From Dehalococcoidia bacterium UBA7891 (lineage in GTDB: Bacteria > Chloroflexota > Dehalococcoidia > Lucifugimonadales > UBA826): a stretch of 60,920 bases of DNA. Made by a program: the position numbers and the translations under genes. The notes under the pieces were generated by a model. It saw nothing but the letters and a program-made list of their open reading frames with translations. It had not been told where the DNA came from and ran no database searches. Positions 8,780 to 17,040 of this stretch are shown piece by piece. The DNA lies in assembly GCA_002500485.1 (NCBI GenBank), contig DLRJ01000028.1:1-60920 (forward strand), given 5' to 3'. The number at the start of each line of letters is the position of its first letter. Position 1 is the stretch's first letter.

Positions 8780-9265
8780 ATGTTCACTATCTTAAATCAA
8801 TATTCATACGTATTGATTTCTCTTTTTGTTTTGACGGTAGCTTTTTTGTTGGCCTACCGTACTTTTTCGATAAAAATCGCTTTATTGTCCGTTCTAATCC
8901 TTGTGGTGTGTGTGATTTTTTTCCAGAATTCCTTGACCAGCTCATCTGATGAGATAAAGGATATTTCTGGTTGGGACTCATTGCACAATTCTGATCGTCC
9001 CATATTACTGTACCTATATTCCGATTTTTGAATTGGATGTCTATCTATGAAACCTGCCGTCGACAGGTTGGAAGCACAACTGGATGAGAAGTTAATCTTT
9101 GTCAGGCTTGAAGTGCAAAGCCATGTTGGGAAGATTTTGTATAGCAAATACGAAGGAAAGTTGGTACCAACTTTCATAATTTTTGACCAATTTGGGGCTA
9201 TTCGTTACACAACAAATGGTGTCCCTGACTACACTTCAGTTAATTCTATGTTTGTTGATAATTGA
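8780..9265 (+). CDS. Membrane-anchored thioredoxin-like protein, probable selenoprotein (TGA at active site)
   Basis: Two frames joined in register by a single TGA (9029-9031). The upstream half encodes two hydrophobic helices (about residues 10-27 and 33-49), a linker, and the thioredoxin strand ILLYLYSDF. Then follow TGA, Ile, Gly, Cys and MKPAVDRLE. The motif reads U-I-G-C, with TGA exactly at the first Cys of the thioredoxin CxxC. The cis-proline element VPTFIIF follows at about residues 129-135, as in true thioredoxins. Full length would be 161 residues with Sec84 and Cys87, the redox domain facing out of the cytoplasm. An ATG at 8738 lies inside the terminator stem, so 8780 is preferred, although its ribosome binding site is weak. 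The alternative is a recent nonsense mutation or a base error. Confidence 0.7.
9051..9069 (+). promoter_or_regulatory. Candidate SECIS-like hairpin behind the in-frame TGA
   Basis: AACCTG (9051-9056) pairs with CAGGTT (9064-9069) around the loop CCGTCGA, starting 19 bases after the TGA at 9029-9031. A C-G pair inside the loop could leave an apical GUC. Bacterial selenocysteine insertion hairpins sit in the coding sequence shortly after the UGA and carry G and U in the apical loop, so position and loop are compatible. The stem is short, so this is tentative. Confidence 0.35.
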
Positions 9266-9271
9266 TTATGG

Positions 9272-10477
9272 CTAGATTAGTTTTTTGGTAACTATTGTTG
9301 ACCCAAATGAAAGGGCAATACACAAAAAGGAAAGAAAAAATAATCCAGGGGTAAAATCGTTGAATATATCAGCAGAAAAGCCCAATAAAATTGGACCTAA
9401 AACTCCACCTACTTCTCCTGCTGTGAAATAGAGCCCTCCAGCCGCACCTGTTTTTTCACCCCCTACCATTGATATTAATGTGAGCATGATGATCGGCATA
9501 ACGCCTCTTGATGCAATTCCCAGAACGATGAGTACACTCAAAAGTAGGGAGTTTTCAAAATAGATTAAACAGATAGTGCAGGCTGCGGCGATCCAAAAAA
9601 GGGTAAAAACAATTCTTTTATGTGCGTTGGGTTTTGCGAACTGTGGGATGATTGCTGTACCGAATGCCCCTGTAGCAACCGGTATTGCTGCTAACAATCC
9701 GGCTTTTGATGAACTTAAATTTTTTTCCACTAAAATTTCAGGAAGCCAATTATTAGTCGCGTGATTGAATAAAAACATTCCAAGAACGATAATTAGAATT
9801 AAGCGCACTTCCCTCACCTTAACTAGATCAGGGAAAGTCTTCATGCTTGCCAAGAGATCCTTTTTATCACTGGGTTTCAAACTGTTAGGTCTAAGGTCTC
9901 TTGCAAGGAATATCCAGATTATTGCGGTAATAAAAGCCACACCAGCCAGCGTCAACAAAGTTAATCTCCAACTATTGTTATAGAGAGGCATTAAAAGACT
10001 GTTGGTAGCCGCTAACACAAGAATCCGTCCTACTGCGGGGGCAGTTAGATATATTCCCATTGCACGTCCCCGGTCGGATTCAGAAAACCATGTGCTAATT
10101 AATTTTGGTGCACCAATCGATATGAAAGGACCCCCTAAACCAAACACCATTACCGCAAAAAGTATTGTTTTGTAATCGACAGCGATAGCCCTAAGGAGTC
10201 CGGAAATACCAATAAAGATAACGCCAACCATTATTGTGAATTTCAGATTGAATCTATCTAATAAAGCCCCGGCTGGAATTGCGGTCAATATATAAATTAA
10301 TGGCCATGCTCCCAATACAGTCCCCATCGTCGTGCGGCTTAAGCCTAGATCCTGACTAACCGGCCCGATTAGAGGAGGTATACCGCCCTGCACTACCCCA
10401 AATGAGAAATAGGCAAGCCAAACACCTGCGAGCATTACCCATCTATATGGAATATTTTGTTGTGAAGATTCTTTCAT
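9272..10477 (-). CDS. MFS transporter, CynX/sugar-acid carrier-like
   Basis: A 12-helix MFS protein of a different subgroup from the FGWTRTQ carriers. Helix 1 is followed by IGPVSQDLGLSRTTMG and the inter-helix loop is LLDRFNLKFT. It resembles the broad anion:cation symporter or CynX-like groups that take up cyanate, sugar acids or organic anions; the substrate is open. I place the start at the ATG of MKESSQQN, with AGGAAAAAA about 10 bases before it. A GTG at 10516 would add 13 basic residues and cannot be excluded. It converges on the thioredoxin gene with only six bases between stops and diverges from the hydroxyacid dehydrogenase gene. Confidence 0.8.
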   Translation of the reverse strand: MKESSQQNIPYRWVMLAGVWLAYFSFGVVQGGIPPLIGPVSQDLGLSRTTMGTVLGAWPLIYILTAIPAGALLDRFNLKFTIMVGVIFIGISGLLRAIAVDYKTILFAVMVFGLGGPFISIGAPKLISTWFSESDRGRAMGIYLTAPAVGRILVLAATNSLLMPLYNNSWRLTLLTLAGVAFITAIIWIFLARDLRPNSLKPSDKKDLLASMKTFPDLVKVREVRLILIIVLGMFLFNHATNNWLPEILVEKNLSSSKAGLLAAIPVATGAFGTAIIPQFAKPNAHKRIVFTLFWIAAACTICLIYFENSLLLSVLIVLGIASRGVMPIIMLTLISMVGGEKTGAAGGLYFTAGEVGGVLGPILLGFSADIFNDFTPGLFFLSFLCIALSFGSTIVTKKLI

Positions 10478-10641
10478 TAACGAGCGTTTTTTCCTGTGCG
10501 ATGCGAAACGGCTCACGCAATAATAAGAGTTTGAGGTACTAACCCCACTAGTGCAAGATATAAACTTCAGTGCCAGTTTAGTATTTGATATATAGGTGTA
10601 TACTTTTTCGCCCGAGCATGTGATGAATAGGAGATTTATAT

Positions 10642-11622
10642 ATGCCAGAAAAGAAAGTATTTGTTACTAGAATCATAGTTCCAGATGCAATTGCCAAGTT
10701 GAAACAAAATTTTGAAGTAGAGATCTGGGATCAACCAACACCTCCTCCAAAGGAATTGGTTATACAGAAAGCCAAAGAATGTGATGGAATGATGATCGAG
10801 TCTAATGACATCATGGATGACGAAGTGTTTATCGCGGCTGGCCGTTTGAAAGTTGTGGGGACCAGGGCAATAGGAATTGACAATATAGATCTTGAATCAG
10901 CGACTAAAAATGGTGTTCTAGTAGGTAATACCCCCGGTATACTACATGAATCGTGCGCCGATTTTACAATGGGATTGATACTTTCTTTAGCCCGTCAAAT
11001 AACCCGCTCCAACAGGAAAGTTATTGCGGGGGAATGGAAAATTTTTGATCAGACTCCATATTTGGGTACCGATGTGTACGGCAAAACTTTGGGTTTAGTC
11101 GGTTTGGGGTTGATAGCTACGGCGGTCGCCAAACGGGCAAAAGGATTTGATATGGAGATCCTCTATCATTCCAGGACACGAAAACCGGATGTTGAAGATA
11201 TGTATGGACTTAAGTGGATTCCTGATTTGGATAGACTTTTGTCTGCTTCCGATTATGTTTCTGTTCATGTTCCCCTCGGACCGGAAACTCAAGGATTTAT
11301 TGGTTCAAAAGAAATTGGGAATATGAATGAGAACGCTTTTTTAATTAATACTTCCAGAGGAGGAACGGTAGACCCAGATGCCCTACGAGAAGCTTTAATC
11401 GCTGGGAAAATAGCAGGAGCGGCTTTGGATGTTACTTTTCCTGAACCAATATCGCCGGATGATCCTTTGCTCCATATGGAGAACGTGATTATCACTCCTC
11501 ATATCGCTAGCGCCAGCGCGGCCACACTTAGGAGAATGGGTTTGATGGCGGCCGATAATGTTATTGCACATCTTAGAGGTGAGACGATGCCTGCCTGTTT
11601 AAATCCGGAGGCAGTCGGGTAG
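10642..11622 (+). CDS. D-isomer-specific 2-hydroxyacid dehydrogenase
   Basis: A 326-residue NAD(P)-dependent dehydrogenase of the phosphoglycerate/glycerate/hydroxypyruvate dehydrogenase superfamily, expected to interconvert a 2-oxoacid and a D-2-hydroxyacid in the cytoplasm. The catalytic trio is readable: Arg239 in NTSRGG, Glu268 in TFPEP and His287 in TPHIAS. The dinucleotide loop reads G154-L-G-L-I-A159, so the third glycine is Ala. The start has AGGAG nine bases upstream. A second, different member lies at 17825-18790. It stands alone between an MFS gene and a lipoprotein gene, so its substrate is not indicated by context. Confidence 0.9.
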   Translation: MPEKKVFVTRIIVPDAIAKLKQNFEVEIWDQPTPPPKELVIQKAKECDGMMIESNDIMDDEVFIAAGRLKVVGTRAIGIDNIDLESATKNGVLVGNTPGILHESCADFTMGLILSLARQITRSNRKVIAGEWKIFDQTPYLGTDVYGKTLGLVGLGLIATAVAKRAKGFDMEILYHSRTRKPDVEDMYGLKWIPDLDRLLSASDYVSVHVPLGPETQGFIGSKEIGNMNENAFLINTSRGGTVDPDALREALIAGKIAGAALDVTFPEPISPDDPLLHMENVIITPHIASASAATLRRMGLMAADNVIAHLRGETMPACLNPEAVG

Positions 11623-11639
11623 CCCGTGGCTTTTTGGTG

Positions 11640-12590
11640 ATGATGAGTATCCGATTTTTAAGCCATACATGGATGGGTATTTTTTTAATACTTACCATTC
11701 CGGGATGTTTTTTGATCGAATCTGAGGAACAGGAGCCTATAATACCCAACCAGGAACCAACATTTGTGGCGGTAATTGTTCCTGTCGCTACTGCTGAAAA
11801 TAAACAATCTACTCTTCAGGCACCATCTCCGATACCAATTTCCACCTCCGTTCCGATACCGACAGGGACTCCTGTAACCATTAGGGAAATATTTAAATCT
11901 GAAGTTGAGGACAAAACGCTTCAGAAAAAAACATTTGAGGCTGTCTCTAAAATAAATTCATTTAAATATATTCTTGAAGGTATTGCTCGAGTTGATGCGG
12001 GAGGTATTCAGGTGGGTGTGCCACTTTCAGCATCGGGAGCCGTAACTTCTTCCGTCTCCTTATCCAAATTTGAAGCCAATTTGTTAGGGATAGGATTATA
12101 TGTGGAATCTGCAAAAACGGGTGATGATATCTATACAAGGGAATCTTCTTTGGAGGAATGGAAAGATAGTCGAAAGTTGGGTATCGGGCATATATCAGAT
12201 GATTTTTTGAAGGCCGTTGGGGACTCTTTTTTAAAATCTCATCTTAGTGGAAGCGATATTTTGACAACACAAGAAAAAACCATTTTTTTATTTAATGATG
12301 ATGGACCTGTTGGTTCTGTCACTCCATTATTTGAATTAATTGCCACTGAAGAGGAGGCTCGAAGATTCTCCCCTGAAAAATGGAAGGTGAATTTGGAGGT
12401 AGATTCTGACAACTACGAAATTTCCAAAATTATCTCCGAATTTTCTCTAAGTAACGGCGGGCAATTCCTTTCAGAAGTATTTGGTATGGAGGGGTTATCA
12501 GGGGTAGGCAATACCGATGTTGAACTCGTGATAAAGTTTAGCCAAATTGGTGAGGATTTCTCCATCGTGATTCCTCAACCAGCTCATTAG
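11640..12590 (+). CDS. Putative lipoprotein of unknown function
   Basis: About 316 residues. The N-terminus has a hydrophobic stretch ending in the lipobox LTIPGC, giving a lipidated Cys near residue 23 and anchoring the protein outside the membrane. A Pro/Thr/Ser-rich linker follows (about residues 30-80), typical of lipoprotein stalks. Then comes a beta-rich domain of about 220 residues with alternating Ser/Gly-rich strands. This recalls LppX/LprG/LolA-like lipid carriers or DUF-type domains, but the match is too weak to name. The start is uncertain among TTG 11634, GTG 11637 and ATG 11640 or 11643. It ends with a four-base stop overlap (TTAG) with the converging DUF1330 gene. Confidence 0.65.
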   Translation: MMSIRFLSHTWMGIFLILTIPGCFLIESEEQEPIIPNQEPTFVAVIVPVATAENKQSTLQAPSPIPISTSVPIPTGTPVTIREIFKSEVEDKTLQKKTFEAVSKINSFKYILEGIARVDAGGIQVGVPLSASGAVTSSVSLSKFEANLLGIGLYVESAKTGDDIYTRESSLEEWKDSRKLGIGHISDDFLKAVGDSFLKSHLSGSDILTTQEKTIFLFNDDGPVGSVTPLFELIATEEEARRFSPEKWKVNLEVDSDNYEISKIISEFSLSNGGQFLSEVFGMEGLSGVGNTDVELVIKFSQIGEDFSIVIPQPAH

Positions 12591-12880
12591 CCGTCATATC
12601 CTAATACGACGAATCCTTCAGTGTCGGCCGCTTTATGCCTCAAAGCTGCTACTGGTTTGTATTCTTCTGAATTACTAAATTTATCCATATCTTCCCGCGT
12701 GGGGAATTCTAATATGACTATTCTTTTGGGTTGCCAAGTAGTATCATCTGCCAAAATTTCACCTCCCCGTACTAGATATTTCCCACCATATTTCTCGATG
12801 ATACCCGGAACTTTTTTCATATATTTCTCGTAGATTTCCCAGTCTTTAACATTAATGCTACTTATTGAATAAACGGACAT
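12587..12880 (-). CDS. DUF1330 family protein
   Basis: A 97-residue dimeric alpha/beta-barrel protein. It has the DUF1330 pattern: an early INVKDWEIYEKYMKKVP helix, GGKYLVRGG at about residues 37-45, the strand KRIVILEFP, and a final ADTEGFVVLGYDG. The ATG at 12880 starts MSVYSI and has GAGAG upstream. The longer in-frame extension to 12979 overlaps the neighbouring deacylase gene and is unlikely. It is the last gene of the eight-gene minus-strand operon, 13 bases after the deacylase stop. The biochemical role of DUF1330 is unknown; the fold suggests a small-molecule isomerase or monooxygenase accessory role. Confidence 0.8.
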   Translation of the reverse strand: MSVYSISSINVKDWEIYEKYMKKVPGIIEKYGGKYLVRGGEILADDTTWQPKRIVILEFPTREDMDKFSNSEEYKPVAALRHKAADTEGFVVLGYDG

Positions 12881-12893
12881 TTTACTCTCTCGA

Positions 12894-14270
12894 TCACTTA
12901 ATTTTTGCACGGATGCCCTTGCCGGGTAATGCGCCTTCTTCCAAATTTGAGTTGGATACCACAGGGACCCCATTAACAATCACATGGTTTAAACCTATAG
13001 GTGGTTTGATAGGGTTTGTGTAGGTCGATTGGTCTTTTACAGTCAGCGGGTTGAATACTACTATATCGGCGTCAGCTCCCTGTTTTATTCTACCTTTATT
13101 CAAGAAGGCTGGAGCTCGACGCTGAAGTCTTTTAGCGGGCATGATAGTCATTTTTGAAAGAGCAGACATTAGATCTAAATCACCGTTTTCCCTCACGTGT
13201 TCTCCAAGTACCTTGGTGTAAGAGCCGGCCGTCCTCGGATGTCCTTTCCCATTCTCAATAATACTATCGGTCGCAATCATGGTTAAGGGACTTTTTACAG
13301 CAGCTTTCATCGATTCTTCAGGAGTCGAGAACGTTATTATCCAGCCCCCGCTCTCCCTATACTCGGAGAATGTTTTAGCAGTTAAATATTCGCCTGTATC
13401 AGGCCGCATAAGTTGTTCATAGTCGATGCCGTAATTCTCCTGCCAACCATCGTCAAATAATGCTGATTCGATTTTTGTCATTCCGGCGGTGTATGGATAG
13501 CACTCGGTGGTGACATCCAGACCCGATTGATTTGCTCCTGAAATCATATCCAAAAGTTGTGGAACAGCCCTCATTCCCGTGCTATTTAAATGGACCACAT
13601 GTAAAGGGGCCCCTGTAACCGCTGCAGCTGCTATAACTTCCTCCAGGGCCTCTATAGCGTTAGATGGTTCCAAATGGCCTTTGCCTCTGAGGTGAACATG
13701 GCAGGAGGCAGCGAATTCTGCTGCAACTTTAAACATCTGTATGACTTCCCATCGACTAGCACCTCTTGTGTAATCTAGCCCGAAACCTACGGCCAGGGCA
13801 CCTTTTTCTAGGCCTTCCCGTATAAGGTGCTGCATCTCCACTATTTCTGGGTTACTGGCCAGTTTTCTGCCGGCATCTCCTGAGGGTAGAAATACCCCAG
13901 GATCGTTCATTACTTTCATCCTGACTGGTATGTGGCCTATGCTTGCACCAAAATTAATAGGGGACTGGTTTTCCCATTTGGAATAAAAATGTTCTATGTC
14001 ACTTGTTCCTACTTCAAGTTCGAGGGTAGTCGTGACACCATCTAATGCTTGCACTTCAAAAATTTGAGTATCTTGTGGATGACAATGCAAATCAATAAAT
14101 CCTGGACATAATATTTGCCCTGGAGCATCTATCACTTGCTCACCATTTAATGGCGAGTCACTGATCATTGCTATTTTCCCTTGCGATATACCCACATTTT
14201 GTAATTGGTCAAGTCCCGATTCTGGGTCCATTACGTGAGCTTGGTTGATAACTATGTCGTAATTGGTCAT
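12894..14270 (-). CDS. N-acyl-D-amino-acid deacylase-like amidohydrolase
   Basis: A 458-residue metal-dependent amidohydrolase of the D-aminoacylase/dihydroorotase superfamily, cytoplasmic. The metal site is visible as DLHCH (His62, His64), later HVVHLNS, and IATDS with the catalytic Asp. An N- and C-terminal beta-sandwich flanks the barrel; the C-terminal motif GRIKQGADADIVVFN is typical of the superfamily. Family members hydrolyse N-acyl-D-amino acids, releasing a D-amino acid and a carboxylate. Within this operon it may process an acylated or cyclic substrate upstream of the sugar-acid enzymes, but that link is inferred. It lies 19 bases after the lactonase gene. Confidence 0.85.
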   Translation of the reverse strand: MTNYDIVINQAHVMDPESGLDQLQNVGISQGKIAMISDSPLNGEQVIDAPGQILCPGFIDLHCHPQDTQIFEVQALDGVTTTLELEVGTSDIEHFYSKWENQSPINFGASIGHIPVRMKVMNDPGVFLPSGDAGRKLASNPEIVEMQHLIREGLEKGALAVGFGLDYTRGASRWEVIQMFKVAAEFAASCHVHLRGKGHLEPSNAIEALEEVIAAAAVTGAPLHVVHLNSTGMRAVPQLLDMISGANQSGLDVTTECYPYTAGMTKIESALFDDGWQENYGIDYEQLMRPDTGEYLTAKTFSEYRESGGWIITFSTPEESMKAAVKSPLTMIATDSIIENGKGHPRTAGSYTKVLGEHVRENGDLDLMSALSKMTIMPAKRLQRRAPAFLNKGRIKQGADADIVVFNPLTVKDQSTYTNPIKPPIGLNHVIVNGVPVVSNSNLEEGALPGKGIRAKIK

Positions 14271-14289
14271 GTTGTGTTCTTTTACTGTT

Positions 14290-15189
14290 CTAGTTTTTGT
14301 TTATGGGAGTCAATACGGTTCCTTTTGAATTTAGCCTAATTTTATATAGGCCTGTTCTAGCCGTCATGAATAAGGTATGACCATCTTCTCCCCAGCCACA
14401 ATTTGCTGGGATTTCTGGCATAAGTATTTTCCCTAGTAGTTGGGATTCTTTTGAGAAAACCCATATCCCACCGGGTCCAGTTGAGTAAACCCGTCCTTCG
14501 GTATCAATTTTCATTCCATCTGGGACACCTTCCTCACCCGTGTCCAAATCTGCAAATTGCTTGCCATTGACTGGATAGCCATCATTGTCAATCTCGTACA
14601 CATTAATAAATTTTTCCATTGAATCAGCCACATATAATTTTTTTTCATCGGGTGAAAAAGCAATCCCGTTTGGGCCTGTCATGTCTTTGATCAATAGTTC
14701 CAGTGCCGTACCGTTTGAAGAGACTCTAAAAACCCCGTTGAAATCTAATTCTTTTCCTTGGGTCCTATTCATCAAACCATATGGAGGATCGGTGAAATAG
14801 ATCCAACCGTCTGATTTCACAACCACGTCGTTTGGGCTATTTAATCTCTTTCCTTTGTATCGAGTGGCAACAGCTCTTATATTGCCATTAGAGTCAGTTA
14901 TGGATACACGCCGGTTGGTATGTTCGCAAGCTATTAAGTTTCCGTCATGATCAAGTGTTAAGCCATTTGAATTGCCACTTGGGTATTTGTACGTAGATAC
15001 ACTTGCCCCTTCCTCTTTGACGTCATATTTAACGATTCTGCTATTCGGAATGTCTGAGAAAAGGAGACATCCTCCCACCCATATTGGTCCTTCAGTAAAT
15101 CCAAATCCTGTTGCTATGTGTTCGACCGAAGAATCCTCATTGAGTATTTCTGTGAACGCATCAGAATGGATATCAAAAGATGAGGTCAT
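14290..15189 (-). CDS. SMP-30/gluconolactonase family lactonase
   Basis: A 299-residue six-bladed beta-propeller of the SMP-30/gluconolaconase/LRE family, which hydrolyses aldonolactones to sugar acids. The metal ligands can be placed. Glu is in GFTEGPIW near residue 33, Asn in SPNDVVVKSDG near 119, Asn in GPNGIAFSPDE near 169 and Asp in VPDGMKIDTEG near 221. No signal peptide is seen. The ATG is preceded by AAGGAG. In the operon it sits between a cupin and a deacylase and upstream of kinase, aldolase and dehydrogenase functions. This supports a pathway lactone to aldonate to 2-keto-3-deoxy acid. The exact sugar cannot be read. Confidence 0.88.
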   Translation of the reverse strand: MTSSFDIHSDAFTEILNEDSSVEHIATGFGFTEGPIWVGGCLLFSDIPNSRIVKYDVKEEGASVSTYKYPSGNSNGLTLDHDGNLIACEHTNRRVSITDSNGNIRAVATRYKGKRLNSPNDVVVKSDGWIYFTDPPYGLMNRTQGKELDFNGVFRVSSNGTALELLIKDMTGPNGIAFSPDEKKLYVADSMEKFINVYEIDNDGYPVNGKQFADLDTGEEGVPDGMKIDTEGRVYSTGPGGIWVFSKESQLLGKILMPEIPANCGWGEDGHTLFMTARTGLYKIRLNSKGTVLTPINKN

Positions 15190-15209
15190 GGCTGGTACTC
15201 CTTGTTATT

Positions 15210-15602
15210 TTAAAAGCTTGTTGGCCATGGGCCTATTTCTGGTTTTGCTTCCCATTTTCCTGGCCATGGAGGCATAGTGGAAATAATAAATTTAAGCCGA
15301 TTTTTACCAGTGTTTCTAAATTGGAATTTAGTATGCTTTGGGATAGTAAGTGATACTCCGGGCTTGACCTCTACCGTTTCCTCCATGTCTCCCTGTTGGC
15401 GCCATACCAAACCAGAACCTTCAGTAAAAAACCATATTTCTTCAACACTTCTGTGGGATATAGAACTAGAAACTAATCCGGAGGCAAGGGTGCACTCGCT
15501 TAACCCTCCTCCTTTTACTTCGTGAAATAGTCTTATTTCCGAACCATCGGGTGCTTTAACGTGAGTTGAAGGGATATAGCTGGTTTGGAATTTAGTAGGC
15601 AT
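15210..15602 (-). CDS. Cupin-domain protein
   Basis: A single-domain cupin of 130 residues. The two cupin motifs are visible: SHRSVEEIWFFTEGSG with His and Glu metal ligands in motif 1, and IPKHTKFQFRN with His in motif 2. Such small cupins are sugar-acid isomerases, dioxygenases or binding proteins. The place between an SMP-30 lactonase and a sugar kinase favours a sugar or sugar-acid ligand, but activity is not proven. It is separated by 20 bases from the lactonase gene and is clearly in the same operon. The start is ATG; the ribosome binding site is weak. Confidence 0.8.
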   Translation of the reverse strand: MPTKFQTSYIPSTHVKAPDGSEIRLFHEVKGGGLSECTLASGLVSSSISHRSVEEIWFFTEGSGLVWRQQGDMEETVEVKPGVSLTIPKHTKFQFRNTGKNRLKFIISTMPPWPGKWEAKPEIGPWPTSF

Positions 15603-15632
15603 ATGTATGTCTATATTGCTAATTATTTGGGA

Positions 15633-15953
15633 TTAATCGCCCATAAGAGATGGATCAACAGTTTCATAAAATTCTATGTGTTGAGCTTCAAGTAGAGGCC
15701 TATATTTGGCCCCTGCTTCCATGGCTTCCTTAGGGATGTTATTCCCTTCCCTACCTGGAGACATTATTGCATCATCAAACCATTCTAGTACGACGATATT
15801 TTGCTCCCCTGGAAGGGTATATCCATTGTATGAAACGGTGAATTCCCTCCTGTGACCTGAATCTCGATAAATTTTTGCTTGTTGATAGACAAGTTTTGCC
15901 ACGTTACCGGCTTCGCCAGGCTTGGTTCTGTAAACACGTCTGATTCTATACAT
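15633..15953 (-). CDS. Small dimeric alpha/beta-barrel protein (NIPSNAP/monooxygenase-like)
   Basis: A 106-residue protein starting MYRIRRVYRTKPGEAG. It has the beta-alpha-beta layout of ferredoxin-like dimeric barrels (NIPSNAP, antibiotic-biosynthesis monooxygenase and related groups). The strand IVVLEWFDD lies near residues 54-62 and HIEFYETVDP forms the final strand. I recognise the fold type but not a precise family. GGAG lies eight bases before the ATG. It is embedded in the sugar-acid operon 30 bases before the cupin gene. It could act as an isomerase or as a cofactor-free oxygenase; neither is shown. Confidence 0.65.
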   Translation of the reverse strand: MYRIRRVYRTKPGEAGNVAKLVYQQAKIYRDSGHRREFTVSYNGYTLPGEQNIVVLEWFDDAIMSPGREGNNIPKEAMEAGAKYRPLLEAQHIEFYETVDPSLMGD

Positions 15954-16022
15954 TGATTAACTCCGGTTTTGGTTATTTTGACTACATGTTAACTGACGAA
16001 AAGTTTGCAGGGTATAGACAGG

Positions 16023-17006
16023 TCAAGGGAATGTAAGAAAACTCTCGATTTCAGCGAGGGTGGGCATCGCAGCGGTATCTCCTTTTTTGGTGCAAGTGAG
16101 GGCCCCACAAATATTCCCTACTCTCAATGCTTTAGTCAGTGACTCTATCTGGCCTTCATGCTCAGCCTTGAGGAAATCACGCAAGGGAATATTTTGCCTA
16201 ATTAAGGTGCCGAGAAAACCGGCAACAAACGCGTCGCCGGCACCAACAGGGTCTATAACCTCGATTTTGATGCTGGGTTCACGAATGTAGTTGGTTCCAT
16301 TAAAAAGTACTGCGCCAGATTCGCCGTCTGTCACGATAGTTAGCGTACCGGGTTTTTTATAGAAATTAGCAGCATAGTCCTCGGCTGAAAGGTTTAGGTG
16401 CCAGATCGTTTCTGCCTCATCGTGCCCGACTTTAAATATAGATATGAATGGCAAAAGTTTTTCTAATGTGTTTTTGGCTTCAGTTGGGTTCCAAAGTTGC
16501 TCCCGATAATTAACATCTAGACAAACAGGGATATCCATTTCATTACAGAATTCTAGGGACTTAACCACAGTTTCCAAGTTTGTATTACTGAGTGCTGGTG
16601 TAATCCCTGTAATATGCAACATGTCCGCTTTTTTTAAGTGCTTTTTCACCTGCTCGAACGGTATCTCACTTGCCGCACTTCCTTTTCTGAAATACGTTTT
16701 TACATGTTGACCGTTTGCATGGTGGTTTAGATAGGAAATTCCCGTTTTCTCACCAAAACAAATAGGGGCGTCAATGTTGATATGTTGTGAAAGAATTTTT
16801 TGGATTAGCCTACCTGAATCATCTCTTCCGAGGCGGCTGACCCAAAAAATTTCAGCGTGATTTTCGGTTAATTTAGAAAGGTTAATTGCAACATTTGATT
16901 CGGCACCTGCCACATCGGGGAAATATCTTTTCTTGGGGTCGAATGAGCCAGTGTATTCGGCGTTGTATTGGACCATAGTTTCCCCAAAAGTTATAAATTT
17001 TTGCAC
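16023..17006 (-). CDS. PfkB-family sugar kinase, 2-keto-3-deoxygluconate kinase-like
   Basis: A 327-residue ribokinase/PfkB kinase. The anion-hole and catalytic-base motif is complete as DPVGAGDAFVAGF near residue 248. The N-terminal substrate lid holds GAESNVAINLSKL (about residues 34-46), as in KdgK proteins. The predicted reaction is ATP-dependent phosphorylation of 2-keto-3-deoxygluconate or a close analogue. It starts at a GTG with a strong AAGGGAAG site. Its operon neighbour is an HpcH/HpaI aldolase that normally acts on unphosphorylated 2-keto-3-deoxy acids. The kinase may therefore serve a branch, or its substrate may be another ketose. Confidence 0.82.
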   Translation of the reverse strand: MQKFITFGETMVQYNAEYTGSFDPKKRYFPDVAGAESNVAINLSKLTENHAEIFWVSRLGRDDSGRLIQKILSQHINIDAPICFGEKTGISYLNHHANGQHVKTYFRKGSAASEIPFEQVKKHLKKADMLHITGITPALSNTNLETVVKSLEFCNEMDIPVCLDVNYREQLWNPTEAKNTLEKLLPFISIFKVGHDEAETIWHLNLSAEDYAANFYKKPGTLTIVTDGESGAVLFNGTNYIREPSIKIEVIDPVGAGDAFVAGFLGTLIRQNIPLRDFLKAEHEGQIESLTKALRVGNICGALTCTKKGDTAAMPTLAEIESFLTFP

Positions 17007-17040
17007 GGGTGCTTCCCTTGAAAAATTAGTATGGAGTTTT

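Noticed and set aside
8738..9031. The upstream half of the thioredoxin gene as an independent 97-residue membrane protein.
   Set aside because: Its end is a typical thioredoxin strand and the frame continues into the rest of the fold, so it is not a complete protein by itself.
9047..9265. The downstream half as an independent small cytoplasmic protein starting at ATG 9047.
   Set aside because: It would lack the first strand and the active-site residues of the fold and has no ribosome binding site.
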